From the NCBI RefSeq assembly GCF_050717635.1, contig NZ_JBOITO010000039.1, positions 124,001 through 188,000 on the forward strand: a stretch of 64,000 bases of DNA. Direction: 5' to 3'. Positions 47,023 to 55,920 of this stretch are shown here, piece after piece (positions within the stretch are counted from its first letter, which is position 1; each line of letters starts with the position of its first letter). Position numbers and translations under genes: made by a program. This DNA is from Clostridium_AD sp050717635. GTDB taxonomy: Bacteria > Bacillota > Clostridia > Clostridiales > Clostridiaceae. The notes beneath the pieces were generated by a model. It worked only from the letters and a program-made list of their open reading frames with translations, was not told the DNA's origin and made no database searches.

Positions 47023-48331
47023 TTAGTTCCCACCCCGTATCTTTTATTAATGTCATAATGTTTGGTATTTTGTAACTATGTAAGTAAGGTAAATTTTCTG
47101 TTTTCTTTGGATAATCGTATCCATTCATTACAATAAGATTCATGCCATCCATTGCAATCCACGCCCCACTACTGCGCTTGTCCATAACACGATTATGATA
47201 TTTAACTAAATCTATAATAAATGCTCCATAGTCTACGCCTTGATTCTTTAAACAATTTGAAAGTAAATATTGAAACCCTGAACCGTGATAACTCCCTATT
47301 ATAATTGAGTAATTAACTTTTGTTAAAAGCTCTGTTATTACATTTGATTTAAAAATAATATCTAACTGTTCTTTACAGTTCACAACGCATTCAGCAACCG
47401 AAATTGTTCCGAACCGCTCTTCTGCAGCTTTTATAATAGCGCACCACAAACGGTTAAATAGTATTGCTAAATTTTCGAATGCTAATATTGTTTTATAACC
47501 TTCAATTATTTTCTGTCCCTGCTCTGTTGATGCAGTGCTATTTACAATGTTTTCTATGCTTTTAAGCACATTACTATTTTCCTCATCATAACATCCTAAA
47601 ATATAGTTAACTGCAATAACATTATTAGGGTTGTCCATAATATATTCTCTTAATAGGTCTCTCTCCTCTATGTGATAGTTATCCTGAAACGTAAAACCAT
47701 CTAAACTTATATGATACCCAAAAGATTTTAACGAAGCCTTACCTTCACGTTCCACAATCTTTTGCTCCCTTATAGCCTTTAATACTAATTTATCATATAG
47801 CGCAGGGTTAACTAGAGCCCTAGCCAATTTTTCGCCCTTATGGGTCAGTTTATAGGAAGAATTTATTAATTCAAGAGATTCCATGCTTGTTTTATATGCT
47901 CCTAGGCCACCTAATTCCAATTGTCTAGTGAGAAATTTAAAATTGTTTCCAAGTGTTGTAATCCCATCTTGACATGCTTTTAAAGCCCCCCGTTTACCTC
48001 TTAATTCTCGTTCTTTCCCGTCACGTTCCGTGAGCTTACCATCATAGTTAGCTACTATTGCTACTGCCCATAACTTTTCATAAAATTTAAATGTTTCCAA
48101 TATATCTTTTTCGTAAAAAGTTATATTCTGTAATTCTAAATATTTTTTTGAAATATAAATTCCATAACACACCATACTATAATATCTTGCACGTGATGTC
48201 CTTGTCGTAAAACTTGGTAGGACAACATTGCCAAGAATTTGTGCAAAATAATCAAACGCTAATGGATCTGTGATAGTTGCCTCATTTTCTAATGGTGCAT
48301 ATTTTGTCCACGATAAATTGAAATCTTTCAT
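47006..48331 (-). CDS. Unknown 441-aa protein, first gene of the SNF2/PLD cluster
   Basis: A mostly helical protein with a central KLTHKGEKLARALVNP winged-helix-like segment and a C-terminal RSSGAWIAMDGMNLIVMNGYDYP. I do not recognise the family. It overlaps the PLD gene by 17 bp and precedes the SNF2 gene, so all three are coupled. A recognition or assembly subunit would fit, by inference. Just upstream the IS4-family element is inserted, which may have separated the operon from its promoter. Confidence 0.65.
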   Translation of the reverse strand: MKDFNLSWTKYAPLENEATITDPLAFDYFAQILGNVVLPSFTTRTSRARYYSMVCYGIYISKKYLELQNITFYEKDILETFKFYEKLWAVAIVANYDGKLTERDGKERELRGKRGALKACQDGITTLGNNFKFLTRQLELGGLGAYKTSMESLELINSSYKLTHKGEKLARALVNPALYDKLVLKAIREQKIVEREGKASLKSFGYHISLDGFTFQDNYHIEERDLLREYIMDNPNNVIAVNYILGCYDEENSNVLKSIENIVNSTASTEQGQKIIEGYKTILAFENLAILFNRLWCAIIKAAEERFGTISVAECVVNCKEQLDIIFKSNVITELLTKVNYSIIIGSYHGSGFQYLLSNCLKNQGVDYGAFIIDLVKYHNRVMDKRSSGAWIAMDGMNLIVMNGYDYPKKTENLPYLHSYKIPNIMTLIKDTGWELNGEIY

Positions 48332-48352
48332 CTTTTATTCTCCTTATTGTTT

Positions 48353-48369
48353 GGTGCCACCCACGTGGC
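48353..48369. repeat. Dispersed palindromic repeat, left half cut by the IS
   Basis: GGTGCCACCCACGTGGC. The right half continues at 50042-50062. The IS duplicated CCCACGTGGC on insertion. Confidence 0.8.
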
Positions 48370-50041
48370 CAATGTCATCAAGCTAAGAATACACAAAATG
48401 GAAGATAATATGTTTAAATAAATCAACGAAAACACTTGACATTTACAAAACACCCTAATAATCGATTTGAATACCTTATTTCGGGGTATATCTTATGAAT
48501 TATTGGGGTGTTTTTAATGAAAACAAAAAAAAATTTTCTTGCAGAAGGGATTAGAATAACAAATACACTTATTAATGATATACTATTTATGTGTGAAACA
48601 AGAATGAAAAATACATATTTCACAAGGATGGGAAATAATAAAATGACTTTTAAAAGTATCGTAGTTTTTATGTTAAACTTCGTAAAAAAGAGCCTACAGA
48701 TAGAGTTAGATGATTTTTATAAAGGAATAAATGGGACAAACTTAAATGTTACAAAGCAAGCATTTTCAGAGGCTAGACAAAAAATATCACCCCAAGCTTT
48801 TATAAAAATGTCTGATGAAATAATTAAGTGGTTCTACAAAGATACCGATTTTAAAAAGTTCAGAAATTATAGGCTATTAAGTATTGATGGAACAATATTA
48901 GAAATAGAAAATACTGAAAAATTAAGAATTGAATATGGCTATATTCAAAATCAAAGTATGAAAATTGCTCGCGCTAAAGCGAGTGGATTGTATGATGTTG
49001 AAAATGATATGATTATAACTTCTGTATTAGGTAAATATAGAGCAAGTGAGAGAACTCAGGCTGAACAACTTATAAATAAATTAGAGGATATAGGTTTTTC
49101 AAATGACTTGATTCTATTCGATAGAGGTTATCCATCAAGGGATTTAATTTCGTTTATAGAAAATAAAAAGATACATTATCTGATGCGTGTATCTAGTTCA
49201 TTTCTAAAAGTTGTAGCTAATGCACCAAATGCTGATCAGATAATTGAAGTAAAACATAAGGGTAAAATTATAAGAATGAGAGTTCTTAAATTTAAATTAA
49301 GTGATGAAATAACAGAGACATTGCTAACAAATATATATAACGAAAGCTTTAGTATATCTGACTTTAAAGAACTTTATTTCAGGCGGTGGGGAATCGAGGT
49401 AAAATATGATGAACTAAAAAACAGACTACAAATAGAAAACTTTACTGGTTCAACACCTATTTCTATAGAGCAGGATTTTTATGCAAGCATGTATTTATCT
49501 AACATGGTCACACTTGCAAAAATGGATGCAAACGCAATAATTATGGAAGGAAATAAAGATAAAAATTTAAAGTATGAATATAAGGTTAATACCAATATTC
49601 TCATAGGTAAATTAAAAAATTCATTAGTTTATATGCTTTTACAAAAAAGTTCTAGAAAACGATCAAAAATACTAAAGAACATCATGGATGAAATATCGCG
49701 AAACATAATACCCGTACGTCCAGGAAGGAAATTTAATAGGCGAATGACCTTAAAAGCTAACAAACATTCATTAAATAAAAAAAGAACATTGTAATTGGTA
49801 TATTTAAACTGAAAATTCAAAATAGCTTTCAGTCAAAATAACTGATGGCTTATTAAAGTTACTCATAAATAGTGAAAATTGCAATGTCAAAATTATTTTA
49901 AATCAAAACATAACAAATTTTAGTCGAAAATATAGATAAAACATAAATATTGCATGCTGCTACTGATATTTATGTTTTATCTGATTTTTAAGCATTGAGC
50001 TTTTAATTGTAATTTATTTACACGATAGCTTGATGACATTG
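48370..50041 (+). mobile_element. IS4-family insertion sequence (intact)
   Basis: A 1672-bp element bounded by 16-bp perfect inverted repeats (CAATGTCATCAAGCTA at the left, its complement at the right) and flanked by a 10-bp target duplication CCCACGTGGC (48360-48369 and 50042-50051). One transposase gene fills it. Perfect ends and duplication show a recent insertion. The target was a copy of the dispersed CCACGTGG palindrome. The non-coding 49795-50041 is the right end of the element. Confidence 0.9.
48508..49794 (+). CDS. IS4-family transposase
   Basis: A 428-aa DDE transposase. LLSIDGTILEIENTE near residue 130 gives the first Asp, DLILFDRGYPSRDLI near 205 the second, and FRRWGIEVKYDELKNRLQIENFTG near 290 the Y-(2)R-(3)E-(6)K-like region with the catalytic Glu. 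The C-terminus is basic (RRMTLKANKHSLNKKRTL), suited to DNA binding. Full length and uninterrupted, so likely active. It lies on the plus strand, opposite to most neighbours. Confidence 0.9.
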   Translation: MFLMKTKKNFLAEGIRITNTLINDILFMCETRMKNTYFTRMGNNKMTFKSIVVFMLNFVKKSLQIELDDFYKGINGTNLNVTKQAFSEARQKISPQAFIKMSDEIIKWFYKDTDFKKFRNYRLLSIDGTILEIENTEKLRIEYGYIQNQSMKIARAKASGLYDVENDMIITSVLGKYRASERTQAEQLINKLEDIGFSNDLILFDRGYPSRDLISFIENKKIHYLMRVSSSFLKVVANAPNADQIIEVKHKGKIIRMRVLKFKLSDEITETLLTNIYNESFSISDFKELYFRRWGIEVKYDELKNRLQIENFTGSTPISIEQDFYASMYLSNMVTLAKMDANAIIMEGNKDKNLKYEYKVNTNILIGKLKNSLVYMLLQKSSRKRSKILKNIMDEISRNIIPVRPGRKFNRRMTLKANKHSLNKKRTL

Positions 50042-50062
50042 CCCACGTGGCAAGTGGCAAGT
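50042..50062. repeat. Right half of the palindromic repeat after the IS
   Basis: CCCACGTGGCAAGTGGCAAG begins with the duplicated target and abuts the stop codon of the glycosylase pseudogene. Confidence 0.75.
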
Positions 50063-50063
50063 T

Positions 50064-50936
50064 CTAAACGCATTTCGCCGACTCAAATAATGTAATTAAT
50101 TCACCATATTCTGTACTGTCCTTTTTAATTACAGAAGCATTGCATAACGCCTCTAAAACCCCATATGAATAAGACCGTCTCATCTCTAAATTACTTACAC
50201 GTGCTGCTGGATGTGGTAAATAAATCACATTAGAATTTTGGGGTGCTTTTCTTATAATTCTGGATGTTTGTCTTCCAAAAGCAAATATTACCTTTGGCTG
50301 TAATACCTCAATTTCTTTAAGCAAATGCGTCGTTACGCATATATTTACCGTTTCTTTGCAATATTTTCTAGTATTATCTCCACTTTCAGTACCGCATTTA
50401 ACTGCATTAGTTACATAGGCATTATCCAATTTAAATAATAAAATAAGAGATAAAATGAGCGCTCCGTAATTTTTCTGGTTGAAAAAATTCGGATAAGCAA
50501 AATCACTTTGGTGCGTCTTCCCCTCCTATCTAACCCATGACCATGAATTTAACATAGGTCTTTTTTTATATGGCAATTCCTCACAGTATCGATACATTCC
50601 CTTTTCACTATCCAACCCGTTATATTTTTTCGGTGCTTTACCAGGATTTTCGAACACAAACATTACACCATCTTTATGCCAATCCTCCCTATGTAATGGA
50701 GCATCGGTTAAGTATCCCCTATAATCAATTGTATGCGTTCCATAAGTCATAAGGCTAAGACTTTTGCCTGAGACCATATTAAAACCATTTTCTTCACATT
50801 TAGTACAGTAACCTGAAATTTCATGCCCACTTTATAACTCTTTAAAATAACCATAATTATAAAACGGAATAATACTTTGATCTTTCAACTTTAGTATATT
50901 GGAAAACGAAATGCTTCTAAGTTTAGTTAAATCCAT
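50064..50936 (-). pseudogene. Uracil-DNA-glycosylase-family gene with two in-frame stops
   Basis: From an ATG behind GGAGG at 50936 the frame is open for 291 codons except for TAA at 50832-50834 and TAG at 50526-50528. The coding pattern (CTKCEENG, VMFVFENPGKAP for the glycosylase loop, LDNAYVTNAVKCG, and a late VIYLPHPAARVS with the conserved histidine) fits the UDG superfamily. Without the stops the product would be a normal single-domain enzyme. It is probably a recent pseudogene. Confidence 0.75.
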
Positions 50937-51142
50937 TTATACATAACCTCCGATTAAAATATATATATTTAATTTCTACATTATATTTTAAAAAATTCTC
51001 TTAATTCCACTCTATCACATTAGCATTGCTAAATTAGGGGAATGCTGTCACATTTGAAATTAAAAATGATGTCCCTCCACTAATAAGTGACAAAATGAAT
51101 AGTTAGATACTTATTAACTATTCACCGCATTCACAATTAAAT

Positions 51143-51924
51143 TTATACTCCAATAATACTTACCCTCATCTCATCCACCATACTTTCATCAAGCACTACA
51201 GTGAATAGTATTGTTTCCTTATCACCATAGTTGTCCACTACAATTTGTGCTGCATTATTAATCTCTAACAGGCCTAAACTCTCATCACCTGAAAAAGTAA
51301 GTAAAAGTACCTTACACTCTTTATAATTTTAAAAACTATATATATTAATTAATGCTAAAGTAGCTGCTCTCTCTGCTCTATCTTCTCCAGTTGCTGATGC
51401 TGAAGATACATAAGCTATACCCTTATGATGTGTAAATGTATCTATTATATAAATTGGTCCAATTACACTTGTACATTTTGTTGTAAATTCTAAAATAGTA
51501 TTCATATACTGCTTTACTAGCTCTTCCTTAAGATTATTTTTATCTAAAGAGCTAAATGCGTTCTGCTCATATTGTTGAACTTGATTATTTATGATTGGTA
51601 CTAACACATTTACTTTTGTAGATATTTCTCTTATTATGTCATTATCTATGTTGCTGCTCATACTTAATAGCAATACAGTCTTTATATCTCTTAAGTGTGC
51701 ATTTTGTATAATATAATCAAGCTTTGTCATGCCTTCAGTATCCTCATAGTCTCCAATTAATAATGCTAAATCTGTATCACATAATAATTTATTATTCTTC
51801 TCTAAATCTTCAAATTCTACCTCCTTAAGATTAATAAACTTTCTATACTCTGTATTTTGAGTATTTAATTTATTACTTCCTTTTCCTCATCTAATCCTAA
51901 AAAATGTATTAAATCTTTATCCAT
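51143..51924 (-). pseudogene. FtsZ-like gene with a frameshift and a stop
   Basis: A start behind GAGGG (51924) encodes MDKDLIHFLGLDEEKEVI, then a frameshift near 51867 moves to the main frame. That frame reads MTKLDYIIQNAHLRDIKTVLLL, later KGIAYVSSASATGEDRAERAATLALI. A TAA at 51329-51331 interrupts it, after which VLLLTFSGDESLGLLEINNAAQIV and MRVSIIGV follow in frame. The last part is typical of the FtsZ C-terminal half. The N-terminal GTP-binding domain seems absent, so it was a short FtsZ-like protein even when intact. Confidence 0.65.
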
Positions 51925-52027
51925 ATTAAAATCCCTCATTCACATTTACTTTTTATTTTTTATGTGCTTATATTTATATGGTATCATTCACCAAAGGTAA
52001 AAATTTGCCTTGCAAAATATATCTTAT

Positions 52028-52054
52028 GTGCCACCCACGTGACAAGTGGCAAGT
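52028..52054. repeat. Dispersed palindromic repeat
   Basis: GTGCCACCCACGTGACAAGT followed by GGCAAGT; one mismatch (GTGA for GTGG) to the common form. It lies just past the Rpn gene terminator. Confidence 0.75.
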
Positions 52055-52067
52055 TGCAAAAAAAATA

Positions 52068-52097
52068 ATGGATAAGCATTAAATGCTTATCCATCAT
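52068..52097 (-). terminator. Terminator of the Rpn/YhgA-like gene
   Basis: ATGGATAAGCATT and its near-complement form a hairpin followed on the minus strand by eight T residues. Confidence 0.75.
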
Positions 52098-52126
52098 ACT
52101 CAATATTATTCCTGTGATAACCCATC

Positions 52127-52999
52127 CTAAAAATATTTTTCTATTTCCTTCACATCTTTCATGTCAAATAGCTCAAGTCCTATTATCTCTATAGTTTCAT
52201 CGGGTAATTCCATTATCTTATTTTTATATTCATTAGGTATTTTATTGAATCTCTTTGTTAACTGTTTTAATAAAAGCTGTGCTTTTCCTTCTTTCCTACC
52301 CTTTTCTATTCCTTTGGCAATTCCATCCTCTAATATCATTTTCCCTATTTCTGTCATATTAAAGACCTCCTTCAATTTTTTCTTGCTTTCAGCATCTCCG
52401 AATTTCTCTAATAATGCATATAACATTGTAAGACACTTTAATTTGCTCTCACTTATATTTATCTTATCTGCTAATTCTATACTTCTTATAGTTCTTTCTG
52501 TTCTGGTTAGCTTTCCCTTCATTAATGGTATAAAGGTTAAACTTAATACTTCCTCATTTGTAAGTTCTTCATTATTATCGATTTTGTTTTTCAAATAGTT
52601 ATATTTTTCATCACCATCTATATTATTCATGTAATAGGCTTCTATATTATATTTGATACTTCCTGCATCTATATAGCTTTCTACCTTTTTAATATCTGAA
52701 GAATATACCACTATAGTTCTTATTTTTCTATTTCCTTTATAATGCAAAGATGCATCATAAAACATAAATCTTCTTATATCCTCTTTCTTATTTGTCGTTT
52801 GGAATTCGAAATGAAGATAATCACCATCTTCTGTATAGAAGGTATAATCCATATAGTGTGTATTTATTTTTATATCTTTTAGCTCTGTTTGTGCCGGTGC
52901 TATTATCTTAGTATTTATTCCAAAAAAATCAACTGCATTTTGTTGAAAAAAATCCATAGCACTTTTAAGCACCGAATCTTCAATTTTCTCGTAATCCAT
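52127..52999 (-). CDS. Rpn/YhgA-family PD-(D/E)XK nuclease
   Basis: A 290-aa protein. The nuclease region shows MDYTFYTEDGDYLHFEFQTT near residue 50 (Asp then Glu-x-Gln), typical of the Rpn (recombination-promoting nuclease) and transposase-like YhgA family. A helical middle and a DUF4351-like C-terminus (LTKRFNKIPNEYKNKIMELP) follow. These enzymes nick DNA and promote RecA-independent recombination, and many copies exist in clostridia. It has a clean start and terminator. It might contribute to the rearrangements seen here, though this is speculation. Confidence 0.8.
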   Translation of the reverse strand: MDYEKIEDSVLKSAMDFFQQNAVDFFGINTKIIAPAQTELKDIKINTHYMDYTFYTEDGDYLHFEFQTTNKKEDIRRFMFYDASLHYKGNRKIRTIVVYSSDIKKVESYIDAGSIKYNIEAYYMNNIDGDEKYNYLKNKIDNNEELTNEEVLSLTFIPLMKGKLTRTERTIRSIELADKINISESKLKCLTMLYALLEKFGDAESKKKLKEVFNMTEIGKMILEDGIAKGIEKGRKEGKAQLLLKQLTKRFNKIPNEYKNKIMELPDETIEIIGLELFDMKDVKEIEKYF

Positions 53000-53271
53000 A
53001 TCTGTTCCTCCTCTATTATATCATAATATTGTGTATATATAGTATTAGTATAATTTTGGATTGTATGCGAACAATTGTTCTTATTGATTCACTAGCTGAT
53101 ATTTTATTTTTAAACTAGTTCTTCTGAAGCCTCACGTAATTAATATTTATATCTAATAATATAATTGTACAATGAGCCAGCTAAGAAGTTTTTTTCTTAC
53201 AGAATATTTTTTCATTCTTTAAATATTTTTTTAGAACTTTGGAAGCTGTAATTAAGTTTTTTAAAATTAAA

Positions 53272-53334
53272 AAGCTATCAAAATGTTTATTACATTTTGA
53301 TAGCTTTTAGGTGCCACCCACGTGGCAAGTGGCA
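53272..53334. repeat. Hairpin plus palindrome composite repeat, copy 1
   Basis: The arms AAGCTATCAAAATG and CATTTTGATAGCTT around a 7-nt loop are followed at once by AGGTGCCACCCACGTGGCAA. The same arrangement occurs at 57150-57210 with identical arms. Confidence 0.8.
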
Positions 53335-53687
53335 TTGCTCGTTTCTTCCTATTTCATCACTCTTCTAACCCAATAGCAAGTTCAGCCAAGGCCTCACAAA
53401 GACCCCTAGGGGCAAACCGAATGATGTCGATAATTTTTTCTTAACAATATTTACATCATCGTTCTTTAATATATTTACAACATTATTATAAGGCAATGTA
53501 GTAGCAATACTCTTTAAGTATAGCATTTTCTATACCATTTTAAAGCCTCCGCATAGTCTTTTTCCAGTTCTCTTCCATGTTCATACCTATCTGCAATTTC
53601 ATATTGTGCTGCGGAGTGTCCTTGTTCTGCTGCTCTTATGTATAATCGTACTGCCTGACCAATATATTGGATTTCTATCCATCCATT
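53332..53687 (-). pseudogene. Mosaic of gene fragments (SEC-C tail, Sel1 repeat)
   Basis: The reverse strand reads a Sel1-type repeat (AVRLYIRAAEQGHSAAQYE, DRYEHGRELEKDYAEALKWY) at about 53530-53660. It then reads an unassigned open stretch (TLPYNNVVNILKNDDVNIV) and finally the beginning of a SEC-C motif (IGRNEQC) cut off by the palindromic repeat. At 53687 it is fused to the S24 domain of the decayed helicase. None is complete. Confidence 0.55.
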
Positions 53688-55033
53688 CTGGTATCAAAAG
53701 GATTGTATCTCCCATTTTCATGTATCTCTTTAACGTTGCCGATTCTGCATCTGTAGCCACAGCAACGATATCCCTATTATCAGCAGTTTGTCTAACCTCC
53801 AGTACTACTAAGTCTCCATTATCGATATTTGCACCAATCATGCTATCTCCCTTAACGACATTTCAGAAGGAAAGCATCCCACTTCTATAAGTGAACGTTA
53901 CACACTATAGCAAATAGAAACCTTCAGTGAGAGTCTAAATCTCCTTCTGAAGTCGTTAATATTGCAGCTTCGCAGAAGATGACTTAACATTTAAAATAAA
54001 ATGTTCACCACTATTCCCTACCCAATCAGTAGGCACGTAAAAGTTATCTTGAGCTTGAGAATTCATGTATATAGGTAGCCCTGCTGCAATTTCACAGTAA
54101 ATATTAAGCCGTATTAAATTCAGGTATATCATCTATAATTTCAAAATCCTTATTAATAATAGTAACTTCGTTTCCGTTAGTTACAATTCCATATTGACAA
54201 GTATTACTGTTTGACATATAAGATTTTAATTGGTTTAGACCATTTTCCAAATTCGTATGAGGATCTTTAACCTCCATGAATACATATGGAATAGGATTAT
54301 TGTTACTATAAATTTTAATGGCAACATCCACAAGTCCTATTTTAGAAAAATTATTAACTTTATATTCTACACTTATTAAATCTTGTGGATATTTATAAAT
54401 ATTATTTAATTCCTTTATAATCCACTGTCTTACTTTTTCTTCACGGGAATATATATCTATAATATTGTTCTTATAAGCATAGTTTTCCATAGATACATTA
54501 TAGAATTTACTTAATTTACATTTATACTTTAATTTTAAGTACTTTGAATCAATATCTTCTAAAAATCTAGAAGGTTTCCCGCTACTTGTTAAATACAATA
54601 GCTCGTTTGCCCTTGTCATTCCTACGTATAGTAATTTTCTCTCCATAGTTTCTTGCATACCTTCATCTTCTGCTTCTTGATAGGATAGATAAGGTATTTT
54701 TTATTTCTGAAATATTATAACCCGCTTCCTCCTTTGTAGTTTTAAATTGCGTACATGTAGGATAATACCCTTGCCTATCAATTAATGAAGGTTTTACAAA
54801 ATTATCATCATTTATTATATTTGGATCCTTATCTAAAAGACTATAAGCAGCCTTAGCAATTTGAGTTGTTGTCCTATAATTTTTCGATAGTACATTACTC
54901 TTACCACTCATATCAAACCCTATACTAGTAAAGCTTCTACCCTTAACTAACCATGAATGTGGATAAATGCTTTGAGATATTGCCCACTTGGTTTCCCCTG
55001 TATTAACTTTTGTTGTTCTACAGTTAATTGCAT
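53688..55033 (-). pseudogene. Decayed second copy of the helicase-nuclease-S24 gene
   Basis: Strongly similar to 37426-39891 but with at least four lesions. About 740 bp of the N-terminal helicase is deleted near 54978; 227 bp is deleted near 54697 at a GGTATT repeat and shifts the frame; about 270 bp between the nuclease and S24 parts is reduced near 54110; and a 132-bp insertion lies inside the S24 domain. The extreme C-terminus is replaced by foreign sequence. The start codon and promoter remain. It cannot make a functional protein. Confidence 0.85.
53857..53988. mobile_element. Small palindrome-ended insertion in the S24 pseudogene
   Basis: 132 bp absent from the intact homologue, flanked by CTTAAC on both sides (53851-53856 and 53983-53988). 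Internally GACATTTCAGAAGG at the left pairs with CCTTCTGAAGTC near 53943. There is no coding capacity. It looks like a MITE or a palindrome-associated (IS200/IS605-type) non-autonomous element. Confidence 0.6.
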
Positions 55034-55072
55034 GTTTCGTCCCCCTAAAGGTAAATTTACTAATATATATAT

Positions 55073-55101
55073 ATTATAGTATAAATTTGTATATTTATCA
55101 A
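55073..55101 (-). promoter_or_regulatory. Preserved promoter of the decayed S24-fusion copy
   Basis: TTGATA, 17 bp, TATAAT on the minus strand, nearly identical to 39931-39959. It may still drive transcription of the broken gene. Confidence 0.6.
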
Positions 55102-55108
55102 AATATTT

Positions 55109-55138
55109 AGGTGCCACCCACGTGGCAAGTGGCAAGTT
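55109..55138. repeat. Dispersed palindromic repeat
   Basis: AGGTGCCACCCACGTGGCAA then GTGGCAAGTT, located right upstream of the decayed S24-fusion promoter. Confidence 0.8.
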
Positions 55139-55317
55139 CTGCAGTTAATCTCGTTACTTCTATGCTTACAGGTTCACACTTTAAATAAAACAGCTCTAAT
55201 GAATCACCATCTTACCTTCTAACCTTCTAACCTTTTAAAATTAGGCTATGTTTAAGAAAGATGTTGAAAATGGATAGATTTTAGATAATATAGTATAATA
55301 ATACTATAAGAAGGTTT

Positions 55318-55896
55318 ATGGAGAGTTTATGTATGATAAACGGTTATTCTATAAGGAAATGTGCCGAAATTGTGGGGATAAGTATACCTACGTCATTTTT
55401 TTGGAGACATAAATTTTTAGATGCTATCAGAGTATATATGGGCGTAGGTAATGTCGGTGGCGTAATTGAAGTTGACGAGGCTTTTTTTAGAATCATTTAA
55501 AGGCAACCACAAGAGAAGCACAACTTTTACTATGCCTCGAGAAGCCCATATGAGAGGTGTTAAAGGTAGAATGAAACATACAGATTTAGAAAGGCTCTTT
55601 ACATGCAGAATTGAGGATGAATCTATCATCTGTACCTATTCACACAAAAGCTATATTCGTTTTGCACAAAATTCAGGTGTTGAGCTACAACAAATTAAAC
55701 GAGGAAAGCATAAAAAAGCTATATATCATATACAACATATAAATGCTTTTCATAGTAAACTAAAAGAATGGATGTATGGATTTCATAGTGTTGCCACAAA
55801 ATATCTTGCTAACTACATGTACTGGTTTAAATGGCTACAGTTATGTTTAATATTTCATATAATTATACAAGAATACAGTGGTATTTTATTGCGGTA
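55318..55896 (+). pseudogene. IS1595-type (ISXO2-like) transposase remnant
   Basis: The first frame ends VGGVIEVDEAFFRII; the correct continuation (FLESFKGNHKRSTTFTMPREAHMRG) is in the next frame, so there is a frameshift near 55490. Part of the middle is deleted before DLERLFTCRIEDES. The end has the family's YIRFAQNSGVELQQIKRGK, HIQHINAFHSKLKEWMYGFH and KYLANYMYWFKWL. I see no clear inverted ends. Inactive. Confidence 0.8.
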
Positions 55897-55920
55897 ACTT
55901 AATATCACAGGAGGGTACAT

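Noticed and set aside
41186..48331. DISARM system
   Set aside because: SNF2 and PLD proteins are present but there is no methyltransferase and no DrmA/DrmB pair next to them; the DUF1998 helicase lies 13 kb away in another operon.
3902..51331. Alternative genetic code with reassigned stop codons
   Set aside because: Most genes end normally with TAA, TAG or TGA at the expected length; the internal stops occur only in genes that also look decayed or recently broken.
55417..55629. Minus-strand frame over the IS1595 remnant
   Set aside because: The plus strand encodes recognisable transposase; the opposite frame has no homology or start signal.
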